Shown: piece by piece, positions 7,520-15,683 of the stretch
Position numbering within the stretch: position 1 is the first letter of the stretch
How the letters are laid out: every line of letters starts with the position of its first letter
Made by a program: the position numbers and the translations under genes
The notes under the pieces: generated by a model
The model's input: only the letters and a program-made list of their open reading frames with translations
Databases searched by the model: none
What the model was told of the DNA's origin: nothing
Assembly: GCA_027490465.1 (NCBI GenBank)
Contig: JAIXXZ010000058.1
Coordinates: forward strand, 1-39,602
Direction of reading: 5' to 3'
Origin: Oxalobacteraceae bacterium
GTDB taxonomy: Bacteria; Pseudomonadota; Gammaproteobacteria; Burkholderiales; Burkholderiaceae_D
DNA length: 39,602 nucleotides

Positions 7520-8023
7520 ATGAGCACCAATTCGCAGGGAGAGACCTTTCGCTTCGCGCTGGATGTGCAGCGCTTCAAGGCACTGGGAATTACCGATCCC
7601 AAATCACGCGAGGCGCATGACGCCTATGATCATCATGAATTCTCCAGCGCAGAGCGCTTGTTTTTCAAGCTCTGGGGAAGCGATTTGCTGAACTCCGGTT
7701 TATTTAACCCCGGTCAGAAGATTGCCCAGCGTGGCGAGCATCCGGTGTTTGCGCATGTGATCATTTCCGGCGAGGTGGTGGCTACCACCGAGAAGGGCAG
7801 CCATCTGTTTGGTCCGGGCAGTGTGTTTGGTCTGGCGGAGGGACTGATCGACGGTGTTTATCAGTGGGATGCTGTGGCGAAAACGGTGGTGACCACCAAG
7901 GTGATTCCGGTCGATCGTGCGTTGCGCGAGGTACGGCGTCTGAACGCCGGTCTCAAGGGTATTTGCCGCTTCACGACCATGCGCATTCTCGATCTCTCAT
8001 CGCCACCGGAGACTTTGTCATGA
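7520..8023 (+). CDS. Cyclic-nucleotide-binding-domain protein with degenerate binding cassette
   Basis: A 167-residue protein that looks like a Crp-type beta-roll without a DNA-binding domain. The helical N-terminus (1-55) is followed by a cNMP-fold stretch: LFNPGQKIAQRGEHPVFAHV near 61-80, ISGEVVATTEKGSHLFGPGS near 82-101, then FGLAEGLIDGVYQWDAVA at 103-120. Canonical cassettes read FGE-x-ALL...R[ST]A; here the glutamate is displaced and the phosphate-binding arginine is missing, so it may not bind cAMP by itself. It ends with a short helix. The gene overlaps the next one by ATGA, which implies translational coupling. Possible roles are a structural partner of the next protein or a sensor that has lost binding. 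AGGA lies about ten bases before the ATG. Confidence 0.78.
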   Translation: MSTNSQGETFRFALDVQRFKALGITDPKSREAHDAYDHHEFSSAERLFFKLWGSDLLNSGLFNPGQKIAQRGEHPVFAHVIISGEVVATTEKGSHLFGPGSVFGLAEGLIDGVYQWDAVAKTVVTTKVIPVDRALREVRRLNAGLKGICRFTTMRILDLSSPPETLS

Positions 8024-8364
8024 GCGGCTTCAATGCGGTCAATTATGCGGATGGCCAGGTGCTATTCGAGCCCGGTGATGTTGCCAAGAGTTTCTATGTG
8101 ATTCAGTCGGGGCAGGTCGCGATTATTGATCGCAAGCGCAATCATCAGATTGCGCTGCTCTCTGCGGGTGCTTCATTTGGCGAGCAGGCGCTGCTTGCAG
8201 GGGGTGTGCGCAGTGCGGCAGCCCAGGCCATCGGCGCGACGACCTGTATGGAGATTACTGCGCAGGGGCTGCGTGATCTGCTGGCCAAAGAAGGCGGTAT
8301 CGCGACGCCTGTGCTCGAGGCCTTGTTGTTGCAGCTTTATATGCACAACGCTATGAAGGCCTGA
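8020..8364 (+). CDS. Stand-alone cyclic-nucleotide-binding domain protein
   Basis: A 114-residue protein that is almost entirely one cNMP-binding domain. The ATG at 8020 overlaps the preceding stop (ATGA) and was chosen over a longer in-frame start, because the longer version would run through the upstream gene. The phosphate-binding cassette is canonical: SFGEQALLAGGVRSAAAQA (Gly54, Glu55, Arg64, Ser65), preceded by FEPGDVAKSFYVIQSGQVAI. No helix-turn-helix, kinase or channel domain follows; only a C-terminal helix (TPVLEALLLQLYMHNAMKA) is present. It should bind cAMP or cGMP and pass the signal by protein contact, perhaps to its degenerate neighbour or an unlinked target. It is divergent from the cyclase operon and convergent with a putative phosphodiesterase. 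Confidence 0.85.
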   Translation: MSGFNAVNYADGQVLFEPGDVAKSFYVIQSGQVAIIDRKRNHQIALLSAGASFGEQALLAGGVRSAAAQAIGATTCMEITAQGLRDLLAKEGGIATPVLEALLLQLYMHNAMKA

Positions 8365-8377
8365 CTCGGCCGCCGCG

Positions 8378-8517
8378 ACATCGCCGCAGTGATATCGGCG
8401 CAGTGATGTCGCTGCAGTGATATCGCCGCAGTCACATCGCCGTATTGATGCCGCCGCAGTGATGTCGCCGCAGCGATGTCGCCGCAGTGACACCGCGGTA
8501 TTGATGCCGCTGCTGTC
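8378..8517. repeat. Ten-unit 14-bp tandem repeat
   Basis: Ten consecutive 14-bp units run without gaps between the convergent reader and phosphodiesterase genes. The consensus is AT-R-TCGCCGCAGTG, and units at 8406, 8462 and 8476 are close to it. Units 5-6 and 9-10 share the variant CGTATTGATGCCGC / GGTATTGATGCCGC, which suggests a larger duplication inside the array. The period is not a multiple of three, so the array is not a protein repeat. No terminator with a T-run is seen in the gap. Confidence 0.9.
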
Positions 8518-8547
8518 AGATCGAGGCCGCAAGGCCGCAAGGCTACC

Positions 8548-9318
8548 TCAGCCGAACTGATATATCTCGCCGGGATGAGGCAATCGCAGATCCCGGCCTG
8601 TCAGTGCCGCAGATAATTCGGCGGCGATGGCTTCTTCAAATCCGGGTTTGCGGTGAATGACCACGCTGGCTGTGCTGGTCGGCAGTGCGCGTAATCTTTC
8701 CGCCAGTGCACCGGCATGCATGTGCATGGATAAATCCGCCATGCTGGCCATGGTCGATGGATAAGAGCATTCCACGATGACTGCGGTGAGTGTAGGCAGC
8801 GCAAGAACCGCTTCCCAAAAGCCAGCGCAGTCGCTGGTATCACCGGAAAACGCCAGTGTCGCATTGCCCGAGCTGACCTTGTAGCCGCACGCGGGAATGC
8901 CATGCAGCGCAGGCAAGGCCGCGAAGTGCAGCCCGGCGAGGGTCAGGCCGTCGGCAGGTAGAGCGTTGAGTTGCAGGAAGGGGTGCGCGGCATCGGGAAT
9001 GACAGTGAAGTCGGGCCAGATCTGATTATTGAAGATATGTGCGCGCAGAATAGCGATGACTTCAGGCAGCGCCCATACCTGTAATGGCGCTTGACGCATG
9101 GCTGCGACCGAATCCACCAGCAGCGGCAGGCAGGCAATGTGATCAAGATGCGCATGCGTGAGCACGACATGGTCGATGCGTGCCATGGCCTCCAGCGACA
9201 GAGTGCCCAGACCCGTGCCGGCGTCGATCAGCACGGTGTCGTTCAATAGATAGCTGGTGGTCTGGCGTCCGCTGCCGCCGATACCGCCGCTGCAGCCAGC
9301 CAGCTGCAGGCGGATCAT
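8548..9318 (-). CDS. Metallo-beta-lactamase-fold hydrolase, probable class II cyclic-nucleotide phosphodiesterase
   Basis: A 256-residue cytoplasmic metallohydrolase. The zinc motif THAHLDH (His55, His57, Asp59, His60) is followed by His139 (LPALHG), Asp160 (AFSGDTSD) and His222 (VIHRKPG). The segment VIVECSYPSTMASMADLSMHMHAGALAERL (split here as ECSYPS at 183-188 and HMHAGALAERL at 199-209) resembles class II cAMP phosphodiesterases such as yeast PDE1 and bacterial relatives. The predicted reaction is hydrolysis of 3',5'-cAMP or cGMP to the 5'-nucleotide. A good CAGGGAG ribosome site precedes the ATG at 9318. Its location next to a cyclase and two cyclic-nucleotide-binding proteins supports the call. 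A general MBL-fold phosphodiesterase such as RNase Z-like is the alternative. Confidence 0.78.
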   Translation of the reverse strand: MIRLQLAGCSGGIGGSGRQTTSYLLNDTVLIDAGTGLGTLSLEAMARIDHVVLTHAHLDHIACLPLLVDSVAAMRQAPLQVWALPEVIAILRAHIFNNQIWPDFTVIPDAAHPFLQLNALPADGLTLAGLHFAALPALHGIPACGYKVSSGNATLAFSGDTSDCAGFWEAVLALPTLTAVIVECSYPSTMASMADLSMHMHAGALAERLRALPTSTASVVIHRKPGFEEAIAAELSAALTGRDLRLPHPGEIYQFG

Positions 9319-9514
9319 GCGGCGCGCTCCCTGTCAGTCATTGCTGTGCTCCCATTCCCCTTGTCAGGGCGATGATAGCGCAGGCGGGTGCAGCGCACGC
9401 CAGAAGTACCGTCAATGCGCCGTCAATGCGCCGCGACATGGGACCATGGTCAGTTGACAGACTGATAGCTTGGACGCCAGTCATGCACAGGCACTTTCAT
9501 CTGGCGCTTCCGTT

Positions 9515-12500
9515 TTAACTGTCGGCTTTTTCTACGGGTGGCTCGAACCAGCGATAGAGCACCGGCAGCACCACCAGCGTGAGCAGGGTTGAGGTGATCA
9601 GTCCACCGATCACCACGATGGCCAGGGGTCTTTGCACTTCCGAACCCGGACCCGTCGCAAACAGGAAGGGCACAAGACCCAACAGCGCAACAGTGGCCGT
9701 CATCATCACCGGTCGGAAACGCTGTTTGCAACCTTCGAGCACCGCTTCGGCTTGTGCCATGCCCTCTTCGCGCAGCTGTCGTATGAAGTTGACCAGCACG
9801 ACGCCGTTCAAGACCGCAATACCCCAGAGCGCAATGAAACCGACTGAAGCGGGTACCGAGAGGTATTCACCTGTGAGTGCCAGCCCGAAAATCCCGCCGA
9901 TGGAAGCGAAGGGCAGCACCGTGATGATCAGTCCGGCCAGCTTGACTGAATTGAACATCAGGAACAGCAAGAAGTAGATCGCAACGATGGTGAGCGGCAC
10001 GATCACCATCAGCGTGGACATCGCGCGCTGCATGTTCTCGAACTGACCGCCCCATGAAAAATAATAGCCTTCGGGCAGTTTGACCTGCTGTTCGACGCGC
10101 TGCTGTACCTCGGCGACGAAACCACCCAGATCACGGCCCGCAACGTTCGCGCCGACCACGACACGCCGCTTGCCCGATTCCCGATTGACCGTCGGGGGAC
10201 TGTCCACCAGACGAATGGTGGCGACATTGTCGAGCGGGATCATGACATTTTCAGTCGTGCGCAACATGGTTTCGCGGATAACTTCTACGGTATTGCGGTA
10301 AGACTCCGGATAGCGCAGCAGGATGCCGTAGCGACGTTCGCCTTCGTACAACTGGCTGACTTCACTGCCGCCAATCGCGGTTTCGATGATGCTGTGAATA
10401 TCGGCGACATTGATGCCGTAGCGCGCAATGGCGCGACGGTCGATATCAATAGTCAATGTCTGTTGTCCTGACAGGCGATCAACACGGATGTCGCGCGCGC
10501 CGGGGACTTCCTTGACGATGCGCGCGACTTCTTCGGAGACGCGCTTGAGTTCGCCCAGATCGTCACCAAAAATCTTGATCGCCAGCTGAGATCGCACACC
10601 CGTCAGCATTTCATCGACGCGTTGCGAGATAGGCTGATTCATCACGATTTGTACACCCGCCATGCCGGAGAGTGCTTTGCGTATATCTTCTTCAATCTCG
10701 ACCTGAGTGCGGTCAGATTCCGGATCGATGGAGACGATAGGGTCGGATTCGTTCGGGCCGGAAGGGTCGGCGGGTGATTCGCCACGTCCAAGTCGTGACA
10801 GCGCCATACGCACGCCGGGAATTTCGCTGATGATTTTCATCGCCTGCATGTCGATCTTGATCGATTCATCCAGTGAAATACTGGGCATGCGAATAATCGA
10901 GGGCGTGATCGATCCTTCTTTCATGATCGGTATGAAGCTCTTGCCCAACAGCGGCACCAGCATGATGGAACCCACCAGCAGTGCGACGGCGGCAATCACG
11001 GTTGTTTTCTCTCCGCTGAGCGCGAGATTGAGGAGACGCAGGTAGTGACGCTTCATCCATGCAATGGGTGGTGTGTCATGGTCAGAGCCACCGCGCAAAA
11101 TGTAGAAGCACAGCGCCGGCGAGAGCAGCAGGGAAATAGCGAGCGAGACGGCGAGCGCAATCGCAATCGTCAGCGCCAGCGGCCCGAACATTTTGCCTTC
11201 CATGCCGGTCAGCGTCATCAACGGAAGGAACACCAGAATGATGATGGAGATGCCGTAAATCGTAGGTTTGGCGACATCCAGCGTTGCCTCGCGCACGATG
11301 GCGAGGCGCTGCTCGGGTGGGGCGTGGCCCAGTTTGTGAAAAACGTTTTCAACCACCACGACAGTGCCATCGACCATGAGACCAATGGCGATCGCCAGTC
11401 CGCCAAGTGACATGAGATTGGCCGACAAGCCGATCTTGTTCATGATCATGAAGGTGATCAGTGGCGTGAGGATCAGCGTGGCCACTACGACAATGCTCGA
11501 GCGTATGTCGCCGAGGAAGATCAGCAGCACAATCACGACCAGGATTACACCCTCGATCAGTACTTTGCCGACCATCCAGAGCGAGGCATCGACCAGCTCG
11601 GTTCGGTCGTAAAAAGGCACGATCTGGAGACCATTGGGCAGCATGCCCTTGCTGTTGATTTCATTTACACGCGCTTTGATGCGGGTAACGATCTCTTTGG
11701 CATTCCCTGCGCGCAGCATCATCACGATGCCACCCGCTGATTCGGTCACACCATTTTTTATCAGTGCGCCTTGTCGAACTGCGGAACCGATTTTGACTTC
11801 GGCCACATCGCGAACATAAACCGGTATGCCGCGCTCTTCCTGCAGAACGATGTTGCCTATATCCTCGACGGTGCGCGTCAGACCGACACCACGAATCAAA
11901 TACTGTTCAGCACCCTGGGGCAAGATACCGCCGCCGGAGTTGGCATTGTTCTTTGCGATGGCATTGCGTACGTCTTCCAAAGACAGATGATAGTGACGCA
12001 GACGGTCGGGATTGACCAGTACCTGATACTGCCGCTCCAGGCCACCCATCGAGTTGATTTCAGCCACGCCGGGAATCGAGCGCAGCATCGGACGCACAAC
12101 CCAGTCTTGAACCGAGCGACGATCCATCAGTTCGCTGTCAGTCAGCTTGCGGTTACCGTCATTCGGATGATCGATGGTGTACTGGAAGACTTCACCCAGA
12201 CCGGTGGACACCGGACCCAGCACGGGCGTGATGCCATCGGGCAGGCGCGGGTTGACCTCAATCAGGCGTTCCATCACCAGCTGCCGTGCGAAGTAGACGT
12301 CGGTGCTGTCGGTGAACACCAGGGTGATGATGGACAGGCCGCTGCGGTTCAGCGAACGCATGTCGGTCAGGCCGGGCAGGCCGGTCATCCCGATTTCAAG
12401 TGGCACGGTAACGAAGCGTTCGACTTCTTCGGGCGAGCGACCGGGTGCTTCGGTGGCGATTTGCACCTGTACATTGGTCACATCAGGAAAAGCATCCACC

Positions 12501-12604
12501 GAAAGATGCAGGGTCGAGCGCACGCCAAAGCCCACGAGCGCGAGCGCGATCACGACCATGATCAGTCTGGCGCTGAGCGCCTCACGAATCAAACCATTGA
12601 TCAT
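9515..12604 (-). CDS. czcA: Heavy-metal efflux RND pump, CzcA/CusA family
   Basis: A 1029-residue inner-membrane proton-driven pump. The RND plan is visible: an N-terminal helix, a porter loop beginning VDAFPDVTNVQVQIATEAPG near residue 35, a second large loop after residue 540, and twelve predicted helices. TM4 carries GLMVDGTVVVVENVFHKL near 405, in which the Asp and Glu are the proton-relay residues of the HME subgroup. LIFLGDIRSSIVVV near 363 is also usual. It should expel divalent or monovalent heavy metals from the periplasm or cytosol with the adaptor and outer-membrane factor encoded upstream. The metal cannot be fixed from sequence; the family includes Co/Zn/Cd and Cu/Ag pumps. It starts 4 bp after the adaptor stop and is the last gene of the operon. 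Confidence 0.93.
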   Translation of the reverse strand: MINGLIREALSARLIMVVIALALVGFGVRSTLHLSVDAFPDVTNVQVQIATEAPGRSPEEVERFVTVPLEIGMTGLPGLTDMRSLNRSGLSIITLVFTDSTDVYFARQLVMERLIEVNPRLPDGITPVLGPVSTGLGEVFQYTIDHPNDGNRKLTDSELMDRRSVQDWVVRPMLRSIPGVAEINSMGGLERQYQVLVNPDRLRHYHLSLEDVRNAIAKNNANSGGGILPQGAEQYLIRGVGLTRTVEDIGNIVLQEERGIPVYVRDVAEVKIGSAVRQGALIKNGVTESAGGIVMMLRAGNAKEIVTRIKARVNEINSKGMLPNGLQIVPFYDRTELVDASLWMVGKVLIEGVILVVIVLLIFLGDIRSSIVVVATLILTPLITFMIMNKIGLSANLMSLGGLAIAIGLMVDGTVVVVENVFHKLGHAPPEQRLAIVREATLDVAKPTIYGISIIILVFLPLMTLTGMEGKMFGPLALTIAIALAVSLAISLLLSPALCFYILRGGSDHDTPPIAWMKRHYLRLLNLALSGEKTTVIAAVALLVGSIMLVPLLGKSFIPIMKEGSITPSIIRMPSISLDESIKIDMQAMKIISEIPGVRMALSRLGRGESPADPSGPNESDPIVSIDPESDRTQVEIEEDIRKALSGMAGVQIVMNQPISQRVDEMLTGVRSQLAIKIFGDDLGELKRVSEEVARIVKEVPGARDIRVDRLSGQQTLTIDIDRRAIARYGINVADIHSIIETAIGGSEVSQLYEGERRYGILLRYPESYRNTVEVIRETMLRTTENVMIPLDNVATIRLVDSPPTVNRESGKRRVVVGANVAGRDLGGFVAEVQQRVEQQVKLPEGYYFSWGGQFENMQRAMSTLMVIVPLTIVAIYFLLFLMFNSVKLAGLIITVLPFASIGGIFGLALTGEYLSVPASVGFIALWGIAVLNGVVLVNFIRQLREEGMAQAEAVLEGCKQRFRPVMMTATVALLGLVPFLFATGPGSEVQRPLAIVVIGGLITSTLLTLVVLPVLYRWFEPPVEKADS

Positions 12605-12608
12605 GGCC

Positions 12609-13817
12609 TTACTCCAGCTCGGCGCGCTTGCGCTGGCTGTTCAGATGGAAGCTGCCATCCACCACGATGGGCGTGCCGACATCGATTCCCTTGCGCACCG
12701 GTCTGAGTTCACCAGCGAGTGGATCGAGTTGCACTTCGGTCAGACGAAAACGGTTTTCTGCGACCTTGACGAACACATAGTCTTTGTCATTTTCGCGCAC
12801 GACGGCCGCTGCCGGTACCGCAAGCTGCTCGACGAACAGGCCATTGAGGCGCAACGTTGCCAGCATTTGGGGTTTGAGCTCGAATTTCGGGTTGTCGACT
12901 TCGGTACGGATGGGTACGGTGCGCGTGTCCGTTTGCACGGTATCGCTGATGTAAACGATCTTGCCTTTCAGGACTTGCTGTCCAAGTGCAGGCACTTCAA
13001 CTTCGACGCGTTGATCCAGCTTGACCGAGTTGGCGTCTTGTTCAGGCAGTGCACCGACCACCCATACATTTGACAGATCTGCCACGGTGAACAGGGGATC
13101 GCCCGGTTGCGCCACCTGGCCCTGACTGACTTTTCTTTCAATCACAATACCGGTGCGTGTTGATGTGATGGGTACTTCAGCGGCCAGTGCGCCGGTTTCA
13201 CGGAGTTTGTCGATCGCTGCCGGTGACATGCCAATCAGGCGCAACTGATCGCTGGCTGCACGTAGCTCAGCGCGCGCGACCGAAAGCTCGACTTCGCGAC
13301 GCTGCAATTCGGCATTGCCGATCACATCGGCGAGTACCAGCTGCTGCGCCCGTTCTACCGAACGCTCGGCTAGCTTGGTGCTGGAGACCGCGCGGAGGTA
13401 GGCGAGCTGAGCATTGGTCAGTTCAGGGCTGGCGAGGCGGGCCAGTGGCTGGCCGGCTTTCACACGGTCGCCGACTTCAGCCATTACCTGAATCACCCGA
13501 CCCGAGACCGAAGCGCCGATACGCGTTGTGCGGTGCTCATTGGCTTCGATGCGGCCCGCCACTTTTTGCGAGATTGCGATGCTGGCCATCTGAGCCGCCT
13601 CGACGCGGAACTGTTTGTTCATCTCCGCAGTGAGCTCGACTTCCATCGGATCCGATTTTTTCGGAGCACCGGGGGCGGCTGGCGCGCTAGACCCGGTAGA
13701 CGCAGAAGGCGCAGCAGGGGGCTTCTTGGCCGCATCGTCCTTGCCGCAGCCGGCCAGCGTTAGGGCGAAACAGCATACCGCGAGCGACGCAACGCGGCGA
13801 AGATGGGTTTCGGTCAT
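12609..13817 (-). CDS. czcB: RND efflux periplasmic adaptor, lipoprotein
   Basis: A 402-residue membrane-fusion protein joining the pump to its outer-membrane channel. The N-terminus has a lipobox (ALTLAGC, lipid Cys near residue 24), followed by a Ala/Pro/Ser-rich linker with AKKPPAAPSAS. The beta-barrel, lipoyl and hairpin order is recognisable. GRIEANEHRTTRIGASVSGR near 90 opens the first lipoyl half, and the hairpin helices run about 130-195. The second half begins ITSTRTGIVIERKVSQGQ near 215. The C-terminal part contains VPAAAVVRENDKDYVFV near 335. There is no obvious histidine-rich metal-binding N-domain. It lies 4 bp upstream of the pump and 37 bp downstream of the outer-membrane gene. 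No clear ribosome site was seen before the ATG at 13817. Confidence 0.92.
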   Translation of the reverse strand: MTETHLRRVASLAVCCFALTLAGCGKDDAAKKPPAAPSASTGSSAPAAPGAPKKSDPMEVELTAEMNKQFRVEAAQMASIAISQKVAGRIEANEHRTTRIGASVSGRVIQVMAEVGDRVKAGQPLARLASPELTNAQLAYLRAVSSTKLAERSVERAQQLVLADVIGNAELQRREVELSVARAELRAASDQLRLIGMSPAAIDKLRETGALAAEVPITSTRTGIVIERKVSQGQVAQPGDPLFTVADLSNVWVVGALPEQDANSVKLDQRVEVEVPALGQQVLKGKIVYISDTVQTDTRTVPIRTEVDNPKFELKPQMLATLRLNGLFVEQLAVPAAAVVRENDKDYVFVKVAENRFRLTEVQLDPLAGELRPVRKGIDVGTPIVVDGSFHLNSQRKRAELE

Positions 13818-13854
13818 GATGGTATGGTTGAAATTAAATTTGGTTCAGTACTGG

Positions 13855-15177
13855 CTAGTTCATGCTGGCGTAGCGGCCGGCAAGTGTGTCCAGCTCGATC
13901 AAAGAAGCCTGCAGCTGATACCGCGCCAGTAGCAGGTCTTGTCGTACCGCACGCAACACGCGCTGTGCATCCAGCACTTCCAGAATGCCGCGCTCGCCAA
14001 AGCGGTATGCGGCCTGCGCAACGCGCAGCGCTGCTTCGGCATCGCGCATGGCGCCTTCTGACAGCGCCTTGATACGCACCTGAGCGATCTCAACGGATTT
14101 CCATGAGAGCTCAAGCTGCTGAACCAGCTCGGCGCGCCGACCTTCCAGTCTCGATGTGGTTCGTTCGCGCTCTGCGATGGCTTCAGCGCGCGGACCACGG
14201 CGCTGGTCGAACAAGGGTACTTGAATGACGACACCGAGCATGTCCTGTCTCACATCAGGCTCCCGAATTTGCGACAGCCGCAATTCAAGGCCGGGCAAAC
14301 GACTGGCTGTGGCCTCGGCAATACGTGATTGATTTCGCTCGAATTCTGATTCAAGCACGCGCAGCTCGGGGTTGTACTGGAGCGCAGACTTTTTGAGCGT
14401 TTCCAGCTCCGGCATGGCGGTCACTTCATTGAGCTGCGCATTGAGGTCCCATACCGGGGGAAGCTGACCCGCGGCGAGGCGGTTAAGCGATATGGCTGCC
14501 TGCTGGATTTGGAGCCGTGCGGCTTGCTCGCGCTGTTGCGCATTGATGATCTCGGCGTCCGACTTGATCAATTCATATTTACCCGCCTCGCCCGTGCCCA
14601 CGCGAACTTGTACACGTTCCCGGATTTGCAGCAGGAGGGCAAGGGCATCTGCGGCAGCCAGCGCTTCTTCCTTGCGCAGCAGGTACTCATAGGCACGCAA
14701 CTTGACTTGGCTTACCAGTTCATTACGGATTTGCGATAGTGATTGCACGCTGGTTTGCTCGGCGTACAGTGCTGTGTTGATGCGTGCGGTTCGCAGGTTC
14801 GGATTCTCGATGAACTGCGACACACCGATACCGACCACATTACCCGACTGCGCAGAGGCGCTTGGCGTGCCATTGCGTCCTGTGTTGACCTCGATGCGCG
14901 GATTGGGAATCGCGCCTGCGGTGGTCACGCCTGCTGTGGCGATGTCCACTGTACGCTGACCAGACCGAAGTCCCGGATTATGCTGCAACACCAGCATGAC
15001 CAGCTCGTCGATGCTGATCATGCGGGGCGCTGGTTTTGCGGGCTCCGCTGCGTGAGCCGCAGGCAAGGTCAGGCAGGCCAGCAAGAAAAAAGCCCGCAGG
15101 CCAGAGAGGCCGCGAACCGGGATCGATACGGTGGGACGGGAAAACGGACCCGTCCGGGTCTTCGTGCTACTCGACAT
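13855..15177 (-). CDS. czcC: TolC-family outer-membrane efflux protein, CzcC type
   Basis: First gene of the efflux operon, encoding the outer-membrane channel. The start at 15177 (ATG, GAGAG about ten bases before) is preferred over a GTG 51 bp upstream. The N-terminus has a positively charged stretch followed by LRAFFLLACLTLPAAHA, a signal peptide. The mature 400-residue part has two OEP repeats rich in long amphipathic helices: SIDELVMLVLQHNPGLRSGQ near 55, LRAYEYLLRKEEALAAADAL near 150, and the second repeat LKKSALQYNPELRVLESEFE near 270. The C-terminal YRFGERGILEVLDAQRVL is typical of CzcC/TolC. It completes the tripartite Czc-like system with the two genes downstream. Confidence 0.92.
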   Translation of the reverse strand: MSSSTKTRTGPFSRPTVSIPVRGLSGLRAFFLLACLTLPAAHAAEPAKPAPRMISIDELVMLVLQHNPGLRSGQRTVDIATAGVTTAGAIPNPRIEVNTGRNGTPSASAQSGNVVGIGVSQFIENPNLRTARINTALYAEQTSVQSLSQIRNELVSQVKLRAYEYLLRKEEALAAADALALLLQIRERVQVRVGTGEAGKYELIKSDAEIINAQQREQAARLQIQQAAISLNRLAAGQLPPVWDLNAQLNEVTAMPELETLKKSALQYNPELRVLESEFERNQSRIAEATASRLPGLELRLSQIREPDVRQDMLGVVIQVPLFDQRRGPRAEAIAERERTTSRLEGRRAELVQQLELSWKSVEIAQVRIKALSEGAMRDAEAALRVAQAAYRFGERGILEVLDAQRVLRAVRQDLLLARYQLQASLIELDTLAGRYASMN

Positions 15178-15271
15178 AGATGTACTCTCAGTCAAATTGA
15201 GGGAGATCCTGAAAAAATCGGTGTTCACCGGCTAGCCCGCTTGGTTGCGCGTAAGCTTGGCCTTAAAACCC

Positions 15272-15543
15272 ATCTCGTCAGAGCGCTTGCGGGCCTGGCG
15301 TCCCCAGCAGGGCCATCCATGCTTTTACCCCGCTACCGTTTTTCGGGGGGGGCAGCAAAGCTGACGAACTCCGCGCGCCACGCTTGCCATCACCCTGACG
15401 AGATAGATCTTTAAAATCAATGACTTGCATTTATTTTTTCGACAAAAAACCTTTCCTCAATGATCGCCTTAGCACCCACAACTGGCCGCAAATTGCTTGA
15501 AAAATTTCGATACTCGCAATGTTCGTCAGCTTTTTGTCAGCTT
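15272..15543. promoter_or_regulatory. Candidate regulatory repeats upstream of the metal-efflux operon
   Basis: The 506-bp stretch 15178-15683 contains no gene apart from the terminator noted separately. A perfect 10-bp inverted repeat is formed by ATCTCGTCAG (15272-15281) and CTGACGAGAT (15395-15404). GTCAGCTT occurs twice at 15525 and 15536, an 11-bp spacing like that of OmpR-family response-regulator sites. The region between is AT-rich around 15412-15480 and could hold the promoter. No metal-responsive regulator gene is in the window, so the assignment is a suggestion. Confidence 0.3.
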
Positions 15544-15613
15544 GCGGCCCGGATTATGTCAGGAAAATGAAAAGCTTTCAGGTATTGATTATTTCGCCAT
15601 TAGCAGATTAGGG

Positions 15614-15650
15614 CAATAAAAAAACCCGGCAAGCTTTCGCTGCCGGGTTT
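15614..15650 (-). terminator. Rho-independent terminator of the outer-membrane barrel gene
   Basis: On the minus strand a perfect 10-bp stem AAACCCGGCA / TGCCGGGTTT with a 9-nt loop is followed by a run of T residues. It lies about 35 bp after the stop codon at 15684. The stem, loop and T-run are all clear. Confidence 0.92.
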
Positions 15651-15683
15651 CTGCGCTGCGCCTGGGCGCAGAAGTGCGAGATA

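Noticed and set aside
7864-8019. N-terminal extension of the canonical cNMP-binding protein
   Set aside because: It would be read through the preceding gene in another frame; the ATGA overlap at 8020 gives a natural start.
9319-9514. A strong terminator after the RND pump gene
   Set aside because: CGCCAG and CTGGCG near 9474 and 9500 could pair, but the loop is long and no T-run follows in the needed direction.
11771-12706. A 311-codon plus-strand open frame
   Set aside because: It runs antisense through the RND pump and adaptor genes, has a low-complexity His/Gln-rich translation and no ribosome site. The minus-strand frame shows complete family motifs.
15178-15228. GTG start 17 codons upstream for the outer-membrane efflux protein
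   Set aside because: The extension adds an uncharged, non-signal stretch before the positively charged signal-peptide region; the ATG at 15177 fits better.
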